DNA of 64,000 nt from Canna indica (lineage: Eukaryota; Streptophyta; Magnoliopsida; Zingiberales; Cannaceae): positions 63,003,501-63,067,500 of the forward strand of contig CP136896.1 in assembly GCA_034359265.1 (NCBI GenBank). Reading direction: 5' to 3'. The notes beneath the pieces were generated by a model. That model made no database searches, was not told the DNA's origin, and saw only the letters and a list, made by a program, of their open reading frames with translations. Position numbers and translations under genes: made by a program. Shown piece by piece: positions 37,701 through 49,700 of the stretch (positions are counted from its first letter, which is position 1; every line of letters starts with the position of its first letter).

Positions 37701-40700
37701 GGAGTGGGTTGATTCGGAAACGTCTTGCAAGCTACTCATCATATCGTGGTGGTAATCTTGCAAAGCTGTCGGTCCACCTCCTCGACGCCGGCCTTTCTTC
37801 TCGTACACCCGAGTTGTTTGTCTGGTTCTAGCACCGTGATCCTGATCTTGGGTGGAGTGGTCGAAGTATTGCTCATTCGTCCACAGATCGGTAGGTGCCA
37901 GTGTTGATGGTACGACAGTGTCTTCTTCCCCAGCTCCATCATCATCTCCTCCATCTTCTGTGCTGCTACTGCTATGAACTGAGGGCTCGTCTTCTTCGTC
38001 CTCTTCCGCTTCTGCAATCACGTCCAAAGGATCAATTGGTCGTTTCCCTTTCCCTTTGCCTTTGCCTTTTGCCTTTGAAGGTGAAGGTGAAGGTGCCTCT
38101 TCTTTCCCTTTAATTGTGAAGGTGGAGAGTCGGACGTGGATCGTCGTCTTACTCGTCGAACTCGTTGAGAGTCCAAGGGAGCAAAGTTCATGTCCCTCTC
38201 AAGAACTTGACTGTACGTGTCTTCTGGTTGACTCTCAGACTCAATAGCATCAGATATAATTGGTGAAGGCCGAGGTGGTTCGCCTGGTTGAGGTTCATCA
38301 AGAAGAGGCGGGTCAGTCTCCATTGCACTCCACCAATCAATTATTGGGTCTGCATTGCCTTGGACGAACTCGACATCGAACGGATCTACATGTAGAATTT
38401 CTCTATCTTCGTTTTGTGACGCCCGCATTCGAAGTCGCATGTTATAATGAACATATACGAGCTTCTCTAATCGGGCGTACGAAAGGCGATTGCGCGGCTT
38501 CGTATGAATCAAGGTGAAGGTCGACCAATTCCTCTCGCATCCACTTGATGATGTGGTTTGCGAGAGGATGCGTGTTGCAATCTTTCGAAGAGTTAGAGAT
38601 TCGTTTCCAAATTGCAACCACCATTCGACTGCAGCAAATTTAAAATTAATATTAGTAAAGGGATTTTATCTTTGATAAATAAATTGACAAAAAAAATCTA
38701 TCTACCTGGATCCATAGTATCTCGGATGGAGATTGCAAATGAATCTCCGAAATTGCCAGTTGCATCGCGGAACCATTTTAATTCATTGAGAGCTTGTGCC
38801 GCTTCTTGGTTGGATCCCGACATTCGTTGTATGACCTTGCGGAGGGGATATAACAAACTATCGACCATTCCAAGATTATACCGGTATTGGTATGAAGGAT
38901 TTAAATAATACCCTATAAAAAATTAAGCATAATGAATAAGTAATTAAGCATAATGAATTAAATTTAAATAATTTTTGAATATTAAATAAAAAATACCTGC
39001 GATGTGTATGTCACGGCTCATTTGATTATCCCATCTCTCGGAGATAATTTTGATGAATGGTTCATACTTGGCAGGAGAAATCATAACCCTCTTGATTTCT
39101 TCTTGTGCTTGGTGGATGTAGTGGTAAAGATGACTCATTTGAGGCGTCTTTTCCATATCCACCTGTCGTAGAACCTTGTACAAAGGTTCTACGGCGACGA
39201 CTATTTCTGCGATGCAATCCCAGAAATGCGTGTTGAGGATGAACTTCTCTGTTTGTTTTCCATCGGTTTTTCCAGTATATCTTGATAAAGTCCATTCCTC
39301 ACTTGTAAACATGGTTCTAAGGGCCGCCTTTTTTTGTTGGAGTGACCTTAATGCGATGAAGGTGGTTGCAAAACGAGTCGCTCCTGGTCGAAGAATTTCA
39401 CCTAAAATATGAAATTATCATTAGTAAATATTTATGATAAACTAATTAATAAATAAATATTAGAAATTACTTTAAAATTAATAAATTACCTTCTGTAAAT
39501 TTTTTCATTAGGGCGTGTACCCATGTATGGTTGTAGATGAAGCGGGTAATTTGTTGCGCCTTCTTTACCGTCAACTTCACCATCGGTATATCACCGATAT
39601 CTTTCATCATTAGGTCTACACAATGGGCTGCACATGGAGTCCAACATATGTGAGGATAATCTTGTTCAATTATCTCACCTGCCTTTTTGAAATTGGTTCT
39701 GTTGTCGGTTATAACTTGAACAAGGTTCTGAGGTCCAATCTCCTCGATCACCTCCGTCATCAGCTTCGAGATGTAGTAAGCGTCATGGATTTCATCAGAC
39801 GAGTTCACCGACTTGTGATAAACAACTCTCCGGTTGCAATAGACGAGGAAGTTGATGATGCTCATTCGGGTTGGCCCTGTCCAGCTATCGCACATCAAAC
39901 TGCATCCGTACTCCCCCCATTGTCGCTTGATTCCATCGATCCAGGTTTTTATTTCTTCGACCTCCGCTTCTAGGTAAGGACCTGAAATTTCATAGGGAGT
40001 TGGAGGGGCAATACCTGGGCCTACCTTTTGGATGGTAGACACCATGGTTCGGTAGTATGGGTTGTTGGCTGCATTTGCGGGAATCCGGCTGAAATGGAAC
40101 CATTTGGAGATGGCTCTCCCCAACTCCCACTTCTTCGACTTGCTGTACATATCGTCTATACGTGGTTGCTTTGCTGATGGAGGAGGAAATGCTCTGGGAT
40201 CAAGATCAGAAACATTAATATTAGTTTTCCTACCACTTGCTCCGAGGTTTGTGAAGAATCCACGAAGGCCTCCTCTGCTGCTTCCTCTGCTCTGAGTTTG
40301 AGGTCCTCTCATGCTAGAACTCCGACCAATATAAGGACCGGAGGGAATTGGACCGCTTCGGTCCATTGCTCCGGCAGCCGAAGTTGAGCCGACGCTGCTT
40401 ATGCCACCGCTGCCACTGCCGCCGCCATATTCGAATTGAGATCCGGGATAATACATCCGTTCTCGTTCGAATTCAGCATGCTCCAATGAAGCTCGGATGC
40501 CGGCTTCAAGTTCCGGATCCTCGTCGTTATCGCCACCTCGAGCCTCATAATGGCCACCGTTGACATCTTGGGTAGCTCGTCGGTCGAACTCGGCTTGTTG
40601 AGCTGCATTCTTAAGACGCCGCTCTTTCTTGTTGGTGAGCATATCTTTAAACATTTGTCGGACTTCCGGCGATGCTTGGGTGCATTTGACGACGTCGCTG

Positions 40701-43700
40701 GATGTTCCGGCCAAGTGTGCCTTTAATCGAGTGACGCATCCACCACGAGAAATCATATTACAGTGGATGCATTTCCAGTGGTTAGCCTTCTCCAACCGAA
40801 CACCGTGTTGCCATGCGGGGTCGACTTGAGATTTCGGCGCCATTTGAGCAGAATTTCGACGTAGAAATTAAGAAAGTAGAGAGAGAGATTGAGAAAGATT
40901 GAGAGTTTAGAGAGTTTACATGAGTAGAGAGGGTGAGTGAGAGTAAAAGAGGTGTTTTGGGGGCTATATATAGCCACCAAAACATCCAAAAATGACCAAA
41001 AACATCCTAAGAGCCATTTTTGGCTGTCGGTGCTACAGTGCTGGCTGTCGGCACTGTAGCAGCCCAACGGCTCTTAAAAAGAGCCGTTGGGTTGGGACGT
41101 TGGGTGATACCGGGTGATACCGCCCGGTATCATAGCTCTTACCGTCCGATATTTGCTAAATGATAGCCAACCATTAAGTAAATAATTATATCAGCTATGA
41201 CTCCTCTCCTGAACTCTCAACTTAGCAAACAACTATAACTCTAGAGAAGAATAGTAATTTATAAGACAATCAATAAGGTTCAGCTTTATTAATAAATTTA
41301 ATCAAATACATCCCCTGTCATTTGATCTCCTCCACTATTTCTAAGCAGCAAATAAATTTCACAAATGAAATATAAAATTCATGACGTTCCACTAAAACTC
41401 CAAGTTTCAATTTAAAAAGTCAACTAGCTGTCATCTCAATTAAATTTCTTAATTCATGTGCATGGCTATCAAGTGGTAACACATTAAATACTTCCAATAC
41501 TTTTATTCACATTCTCTCTCTCTTTGACCCTTTCTCTTCTCTATGTTCACCCACACAGCAACTCATCACCCACCTGCTGCTTCAATGTCGCTGGCCATCC
41601 ATCATGCAATTAAAGGCATGGCCGTATGATGTCTCGTTGAGCATTCCTCACACCCCTTCCGCCCTACCTCCAGTCCTCAACCTTTGAACGATCTGTTATG
41701 GCCTTGGCTTGAGATCTAGTCCACGGGCGATTAGGTGCGACGATATTGATGTTTCTCTTTTCTAGCCGTCTCTCGAATTAGATGCCGTAGACTCAGTTGA
41801 GCCTTTCTTTCTTCTACCTATGGTTTAAAATATCGGTACCGGTATCGATTTTGGTCACCGTCCTGTTAGGGACTTTTTCGATGCGCCGAGCGATGACGGA
41901 ACGTCCCTTGCATATTTGTAAATATGGACTTGTGTCCATGTAAATTTTCATTCTATTCTTATTCGTTCATGAGAAACCCCGTTGTGCAATCCCCATGGGC
42001 CCGTGGTACGAGTGGTATGCATGTTGGGGTCATTCGACATTTGGTTCATCCGTCACGGCTAAGCGGAAAACCTTGTGTTCATTTCGTCATGGCCGTGGCC
42101 ACGGAAAATCACCTCGTCGGGTGGCCCAAATTTTGTCATGCTCCTCGTGCTTTGAGGAACCTTGGGGGTGGCACTTGGGGGTTAGAGGCCTCATGTATAG
42201 TGTAGGGGAGTGTTGGCTTATGAAAATGGTTGCCTTGTGCGAATAACGAACGAGCGGCCCATGGGCATGCAACATGTCGAATTCGCCCAAGGCGATTGTG
42301 GAACTCACCCTACATCCGTTTTTGCATTTCCTTGTGTCCATAGTCCTGTAAATGTTGTATTTTACTTTACGCCTTCAATACCATTCGGCCAACATGGTCA
42401 TTGAAGGCGCGGACATGGAATATGAGGTTGGCGCGTGGTCCGAAATATGCCCCGCGATGTTAAGTCGGGAAGCCCATTCGGGATGGATTTTATATCAAGG
42501 CTTATCCCTTGCATGCGATGCAAGGGTGCCGCACGGGTTCTTCCGCTCCAAAACATTTGGCCCGTGACAGTCCGGTATTGGTATATACCGGTACCGTACC
42601 GTACCATACCGACACAGTATGGGCCGGTACAAAAAACCCATATCGGGTTGATTTTTTTTTTGCTGTTAAAAATAACTCTAATGATACATAATTGATGAAG
42701 AAATACTTAAATTTAAGATTCAAATGTCAAATACATGAATACAAAGTTTAAAATGCGGACGAATGACGACTGTCGTACTCATACATCTCTTGGGGATATA
42801 CACGACTAAGGTCGACACCGTTGGTCTCCAATACCCATATCTGGAAATTATCCCATGGCATAATGCCTTGATATCCATTATACCACATTGACATCAGTGT
42901 TTCTTTGTTGGCAGACCAAGAACTAGTCATTGTATCCGTATAGTCAGTTGAGTAGGTACTGGATACAGAGTAGGTTGATTCAGAAACCTCTTGCAAGCTA
43001 CTCCTCATATTGTGATGGTAATCTTGCAAAGCTGTCAGTCCACCTCGACATCGGCCTCTCTTCTCGTACACCCTAGTTGTTCCTCCGGTTCTAGCACCGT
43101 GATCCTGATTTTGGGTGCAGTGGTCGAAGTATTGCTCATTCGTCCATAGATCGTCCCCCAAACCGGTCAAATCCGGTCCCAAACGGCTATATAGCCATTT
43201 GGTCATACCGGGCGGTATCGCCCGGTATGATATTAAATACCGCTTGGTATAGGCGGTATTTATCGATACACCCAGGACCAACCTTGTACCGGGTGTATCG
43301 TATTTCGGTTTTTCAAAAAACCGATAAATACCGACCGTATTGGGCGGTACGGTACGGTATTTTAAACCATGCTTCTACCTATGTTGGCGGGATGGGAAGC
43401 TCCTGGTTCAGATGGCAGAGAGAAGGGAAGGAAAGAATGGGAGAAAGAGATAGATAGAGAGCCATGTATACTTTTTGTAAATACTAGTGGTCCCTTTTTA
43501 TTCTAATGAGTCCCCTTTTTATACATGTTTTGTTGTTATCCTTTTTGGACTCATTCATTGCTTGACTTGAAATGAAAAGAACACTAGATAAATTCAAAAG
43601 AACTTAGTGCTTGTTTGCTTCATAGGATTAAGGGAGATAGGATAAGATATGGATTTGAATCCATTGTTTGTTTAGTGCATTGATTAGAAAAAAATAGGAT

Positions 43701-46700
43701 TAGGATAATATAAAATTAATATTATATTCGATGTACACCGGATTTAAAATATTCATATCCAATCCTCTCCCATTTTTTATCCAATTGTATCCTATCATAT
43801 CCAATGAAGCAAACATACCATTAGTGATATGATGATATCATAACTCCTGCAAATTCTATGATAAGCCCGCTAACCCAGTCATTAGGTTGGGAAATATCTT
43901 TTGTTGCTTAGCCTTCTTGCCCTGTTTTAAATCTTCTCAATCGGCCCCTTGAGTAATGTTTTGCTCAACGTTGATCAAGTCCGTTAGAGGGTAAGGCTTT
44001 TGCTTGCAGTGGGTCCCCTGGTTCGGCCATAACAATTTGAAATTCAATAAAAAAGATATAAATTGAACTATTGAAGTATAAAACGCTAGAGGGCAGCGTG
44101 CATCACAATATCTAACGCTATTTTGACAGTTTTAGGAAGCAAATAAGAGATTGAGATAGAAATAAGACTTCAAAGTTTTCTAAAGTAAGAGGGTGACGAT
44201 GGAGTAATAATAGGTTTGAAACCTTTATATATAATTGAAAGACCCAAAAATATCAGCCCATGTGACTAAAATAGTCATTAGACACTGTATCGAGTAATAC
44301 GAATGGTATGAATAGTATTTTCATGTACCACCCAATATTGATCACCAGTAGTTGAAAAAATGGTAGGTACCACACCGCCTATACCATACCATTGTTATGC
44401 TCGAAATATCTAAATAATTATCTACTATTTTCTAGATTTTTGGGTGATTTTTGGAATTTATTTGGGGTTAAAGGGCCTATTTGTAAAATTTAGTTATTGT
44501 ATGACTTTTGTCTATTTGTAAAATTTAGTTCTCGGATGAATTTTTCATAAAAAATTTCAAACCTAATTTATTAGTAGCCTTAACCTAGTTTCATTAGGAC
44601 TTTTCATCTAGAGGTGGCAACCGTCGTGGGAAGGGGAGGTCGGAGCAGTGATCGGAGCAAGGGTTCACATATGATGTAGGACTTTTCCTCATCTCATTCT
44701 TGTTCTTTCTGTGATTTTTCTGTCGTTTTCATTGGCAACAATAGGAGTCTATCATTTTTTCCCTTCCGGTCGTAGGAAATCCTTCAATTAGTCCTGTTGC
44801 GTGTGTTGGTTTCTTTTGGTATGGAGATGGAATTATGCATTATAGGGTGACCTGAGGGCTGATACTGAAATACAAGTGATGTGATTGGCAGTTGCAATGT
44901 ATAAAAAAAAAGAAATGAGGATGTGGACTTTGCTGGCATACACAGTCATTATTGCGGCATGTTGCAGCAATTTGGGCGGCGTCCCAAAGCTGCATGGCGA
45001 GAGTGGATGATCGTGTTATGGCCGAACCAGGGGACCCACTGCAAGCAGAAGCCTCTCCCTCCAAAGGACTTGATCAACGCTGGGCAAAATATTACTCCGA
45101 TGGAGAAGATTTAAAACAGGGCAAGAAGGCTAAGCAACATGAGATATTTCCCAACCTAATGACTGGGTCAGCAGGCTTATCATAGAATTTGCAGGAGTTA
45201 TGATAAAGTTCATCACTAAGTTCTTTTGAATTTATCTATTGTTATCTTTACATTTCAGGTCAAGCAATGAATGAGTCCAAAAAGGATGACAACAGAACAT
45301 GTAGAAAAAGGGGACTCATTGGAATAAAAAGGGACCACTAGTGTTTACAAAAATTATACATCTCTATATCTATCTCTCTGTCTCTCTCCCATTCTTTCCT
45401 TCCCTTCTCTCAGCCATGTGGACTCAACCAGGAGCTTCCCATCTAGCCAACATAGGTAGAAGGAAGAAAAGCTCGGTTGACTCTCCGGCATCCAATTCCA
45501 GACGGCCATAAAAGAGAAGACATCACTGTCTCCGCACCTAATCACCCCTGGACTAGATCTCAAGCCAAGGCCATAACAAAATTGGTATTAGAGCCAAGCA
45601 TGGGCGTCGAGTTCCAACAGCAACTCGTGTCCTTCAAATCTTGGCAAGAAGAACGTGAGCACGACCAGATCGAGCGTGCCAAAGAACGTACTGAACGAGA
45701 ACTACTCGCGCAAAGATAGAAACTATGGCAAATGAGTTGGAGAATGCATGACTTGCTGCTCGTCCCCACGAAGAATCAAGTAGCCGAGATCCACGACACA
45801 CTATTCTGGCCCAGGAAGATACAACCTGCACGCGTCCAATTCCAATTTGAGTTTTTGCTTTTTTCGACCATTACTTGTTGGAGAAAATAGACACGAGGAG
45901 TCCATACTTGGGTTGCCATCCCGTAATCTGCCATCTGGTCAGGTTCCACCCCGACCACACTTCAAGCTTCCAAGATATGATGGCACTGGGGACTCGACAA
46001 TGTGGATATCCTGTTGCGAATACTTCTTTGGACACCACCAAATTCCAGAGGGAGAACGAGTATCAATGATAGCTTTCATCTTGGAGGGTGATGCACAGGC
46101 TTGGTTCTGCCACTTTGACGGAAGGCATCCGGGAATGACTTGGCCAACATTTACTAGATTCTTCTTGACCCGCTTAAAATAAATATTTTTTGTGTTTGAA
46201 CTATGTTGATTGAGGTCTCCTAATTTCATCTAGTCATATAAATATGGTAATTGGAAACTTCCAGTCTGCAAGAACCATTTTGATCAAATCTAACTCATAA
46301 TTTAATATGTTTCACACATGAACTCCTGATATTTCTCAAGTTAATTTCCCCATTGTTTAATTCCTGTGAAATCTAATCCAAGTTCATTTTGTTATTAACT
46401 ATTTTTAACTATCTTTGCAAATTATGAAATTCCAGAACCTTTTATGTAAAGCTATTTTATTTCTTGTTTGGTTCTGTTTGTTAAGAATATAAATGAATGG
46501 GTTGGTCCATTCCTAACAACTTAGGGCCTGTTTGGTTAGCGAAACCAAGTCTGTTTTCATGATTTCAGTTTCACTGAAACCAAAACTGCTTACGAAAACG
46601 TGTTTGGTTCAGTGTTTTCGTGAAACTGAATCGAAACCAGAATGAAAACGAAACCAATTTTTTTAATAAAAATGAAAACACCAGAATGTTGTTTTCTGTG

Positions 46701-49700
46701 GTTTCGAGACTGTCGGTTTTGTTATCAAAATGCAGTGACAACTTTATAATTATAAATATTTTTTTATAAAATTAATTAATTTAAAAATAAATCAAACTAT
46801 ATCTAATTTTTAAAAATAAAAATAAAAATCATCATTTTAAACTCAAACTTTTATCTTAAATTTATAAAATAATTAAACCAATTTATATCTAATTGACTCA
46901 AACCCAAATTTTAAATAACTCAATTTTCTTAAAGTTGGTCTATTTATAATTTAATCAAACCTAATTTTAGATCATTGGACTTGTTTTTTTTTAAAATTTT
47001 ATAATAACTATTAATTAATTTTTATATCTAATTGAACAAAACAAATCTTAAATTACTAATAACTTAATTAATTAAATCATATAAATATTTTGTAACCATA
47101 TTAACAAATATTTAATTTTGTAAACTAACTAAACATTTAATTACTACTAAAAATGTTCAAGGAAAATTAATATTATTTTTTATAACCAAATAAATATTTA
47201 CTGATTTCACTGATGTTGTTTTTATTAACCAAACGCGTTTTCAAAACTAGAAACTAAAACCAAGTTTTCGAAACCAAGTTTTCAGTTTCACTGAAACCAA
47301 ACCAGAAAATAATTTTCGCTAACCAAACAGCACCTTAAGCTTTTGCGAATATTGGTAACACAAATCAAATTTAATATGGCAAAAGCTTAAACTATTAGCA
47401 CTGGGACCAATCTATTCATCTATATTCTTAATAGGTTCATTAGGTTGTTGGATGTTTATCAAACATTTAAGCATTTTCTTTTTCGCTAATTAGGTTATCT
47501 CAACTTGGGGTAGGCAAAATAATGTTGATCTTATTTCCTTGTCTTACACTCGTCATGCAAAGGATGTTCGCGAGGTTAGCTTTTATACTCCTTTCTTTTA
47601 TTTCTATGAATGGATAAATTTTACTTATATTTTCATTTGGATTCTTCTATCCAATCATGTTACAGGTTCATGTATATAAATTATAATTTTTTCTTTATCC
47701 AACATCTATAAATCCCAAGTAAACAACTAATTGGGATCGGCTACATGGATATTTCTATCACGAATACTTGTTGAGGTCATTTCACTAGTGTAACTGAGAT
47801 TCATGAGATTATTGTAAGGAAGTTTCTTTTAGGATTTCCTTTGTTTTCCTTGCACTGTTACCTTACATTGACTTTTTCACCTAGTTGGTGCACTTCCAGA
47901 ACAAATTGATGGGATGTTTGGTATATGGGTTTTAATTCTCATGTCGTGGGAATTGAAGGAAATCTATAGAAACTCAAGTTTGAATGGGTTGGTCAATGGG
48001 GTTTAAAAGGATTAGAATTGTCATGTCAAGGTTTTTCCTTCCATATGGTAGGTTTTCATAACACACCGAGGATGATGAGGTTTTCAACTTCCAGATAACT
48101 TGTGTTTTATAAATATGATGTTTCTAATATTCCACCAACTAGAATGCAACTCGTAAAAAAAACATTTGTTACCATGCAAACATGATTTATTTAAAAACCT
48201 AGGCTTACTATTCCCAGGACATTTCCCGGGTTTGTTATCCCCAAGAATACCAAACAAATTCTAAGTGGTTTTTCTTCTAATGTGAGGCACACAACAGTTA
48301 TACACTTAGTGTGTGTTTTTTCATGGGATAAAGGAGGATAGGATAAATGATGGTTTTTAATCCTGCATTTCTTTGCTGCCCGGGTCAAAGAGGGATAGGA
48401 TTAGAGGGCGATAAAATTGATGCTATCCATTGTACACCAAATAAAACAATCTTATCAAATCCCCCTCATCTTTTATTCTACCCAATTCACCCTTATATTC
48501 TCCCCACCTTGATTTAACTAACTCTATTAGCAATATCTTGAATGTCCCCTTTGCCTGTGATTTTATTGATTTATCCATGTGTTCTGTTGACAAAAATTGT
48601 CAAAATTAGTATTCTTCGTCTGGTTGCCCTCTTCTCTTCAGCATCCTTGCTGCTGTTTTATAAAGCTGCATCAGCTTTACATGTAGACAGTCCAGTGGAA
48701 ATATTGAGAGCACTAGTAAACGGATTCGAGCAATTTAAACACCGTAATCAGATCAGAACTGCTCCATTTCAGGATTGAGTTGTCAATTTAGCCAAAAGAA
48801 TAGTAAAGTTAGTTATAAGTGTTTTGTATGCAAGGACTCCTCTTTTATGACCCCAATTGCATCAACTCAATATGTTGCAAGCAATACAGGGCATGAGATT
48901 TGGAAAACTGTGAGGAAGAGGAGCTTGAACCATGTTTTTGAAACTTTTTTTGGCCTATTGGCAGAAACCTATATATAGTTATAGCCCTGGCTATAGCAGT
49001 CTGGTAGATTTTCCAACTAGAATTAAACTAAAAGTATGACTACCATTTTGAGTCAGTGGCCAACAAGTGGAAACCTCAAACGAAGTTGGATAACTTACTA
49101 AGCTGACAGCGAGACATTTCTATTTATGCAGAAACCTAGTTAAATGGTTAACCTTTATGTCCCTACTGGCGATGTAGACCATATTAGTTAACCTTTTTGA
49201 GTACTTTATTGGATTAAGCATCTTCCCTGACAGTGGCTTAATTTATTATGTTTGATGACTTTGATCAATTCAAGTAAGACCTGCTTCAAACATTGTATTG
49301 AATTTTAGGGCCGCCATAAGTATTGACTACCATTATAAAATGGTTTAATTGGGTATTGAGCTTCCTAATATTTTTTTCTTTACACCTATAATTTTGCTTG
49401 TAGGTTGGCACTGAAGAAGCTTTGACTAGATTTATGCTGCTTTCTGTGTTTCTCTCCATTCATCATGCACTAATCTACCGGTTCATATCTTACTTTTATT
49501 TAGATATCTCAAATTAGGGTCAGTAGTTGGTACATAATCTAAAGGCAACTGGGAATTTATTTTTTTCAAGCAGAGAAGCACCTTGAATATCCTTCATCCA
49601 GAACAATATATATAGTTGCTGCTAAGTAGTGATGAAATATTTCTGTCTATGGTGCAAGATTCTCAACCGGCCTGCTATTCATATGATATAAGATCATAAC

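Larger units (their letters stand above)
37222..41165 (-). mobile_element. Nearly intact hAT transposon in pyruvate kinase intron 6
   Basis: It encloses a four-exon transposase gene (37,488-40,843). At both sides are subterminal TACCGG/CCGGTA repeats (37,238-37,370 and 41,105-41,160). A CATGGTTTAAAATACCG terminal motif lies at 37,287. Upstream of the transposase are a palindromic TATA box (GGCTATATATAGCC, 40,962-40,975) and two strong hairpins (41,032-41,060 and 41,063-41,091). I could not find a matching right terminal motif or target duplication. The outer limits are therefore uncertain, and a second related element may be fused at the left. Confidence 0.7.
41819..43371 (-). mobile_element. 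hAT deletion derivative with perfect 8-bp duplication
   Basis: Ends TATGGTTTAAAATA and TATTTTAAACCATG are inverted. CTTCTACC flanks it at 41,811-41,818 and 43,372-43,379. It contains the 3' end of the transposase gene and TACCGG-rich termini, but most of the coding region is gone. A separate 706-bp LTR-like insert (41,864-42,569) lies near its left end. Confidence 0.85.
41694..44034 (-). mobile_element. Ty3/gypsy LTR, inverted copy, carrying two later insertions
   Basis: It begins TGTTATGGCC and ends GGCCATAACA. It is the reverse complement, along its length, of the LTR at 45,014-45,578. Removing the hAT derivative (41,819-43,371) with its duplication and the MITE (43,607-43,820) with its duplication leaves about 563 bp, matching the 565-bp partner. 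Flanks CGATC and ATTTG do not match, so it is not a simple solo LTR with intact duplication. Confidence 0.8.

Noticed and set aside
44034..44035. The GATC shared by the flanks of the two inverted LTRs as a common target duplication
   Set aside because: The match (CGATC at 41,689-41,693 and GATCG at 45,009-45,013) is a short palindromic word and does not fit either a single element or an inversion without further assumptions.
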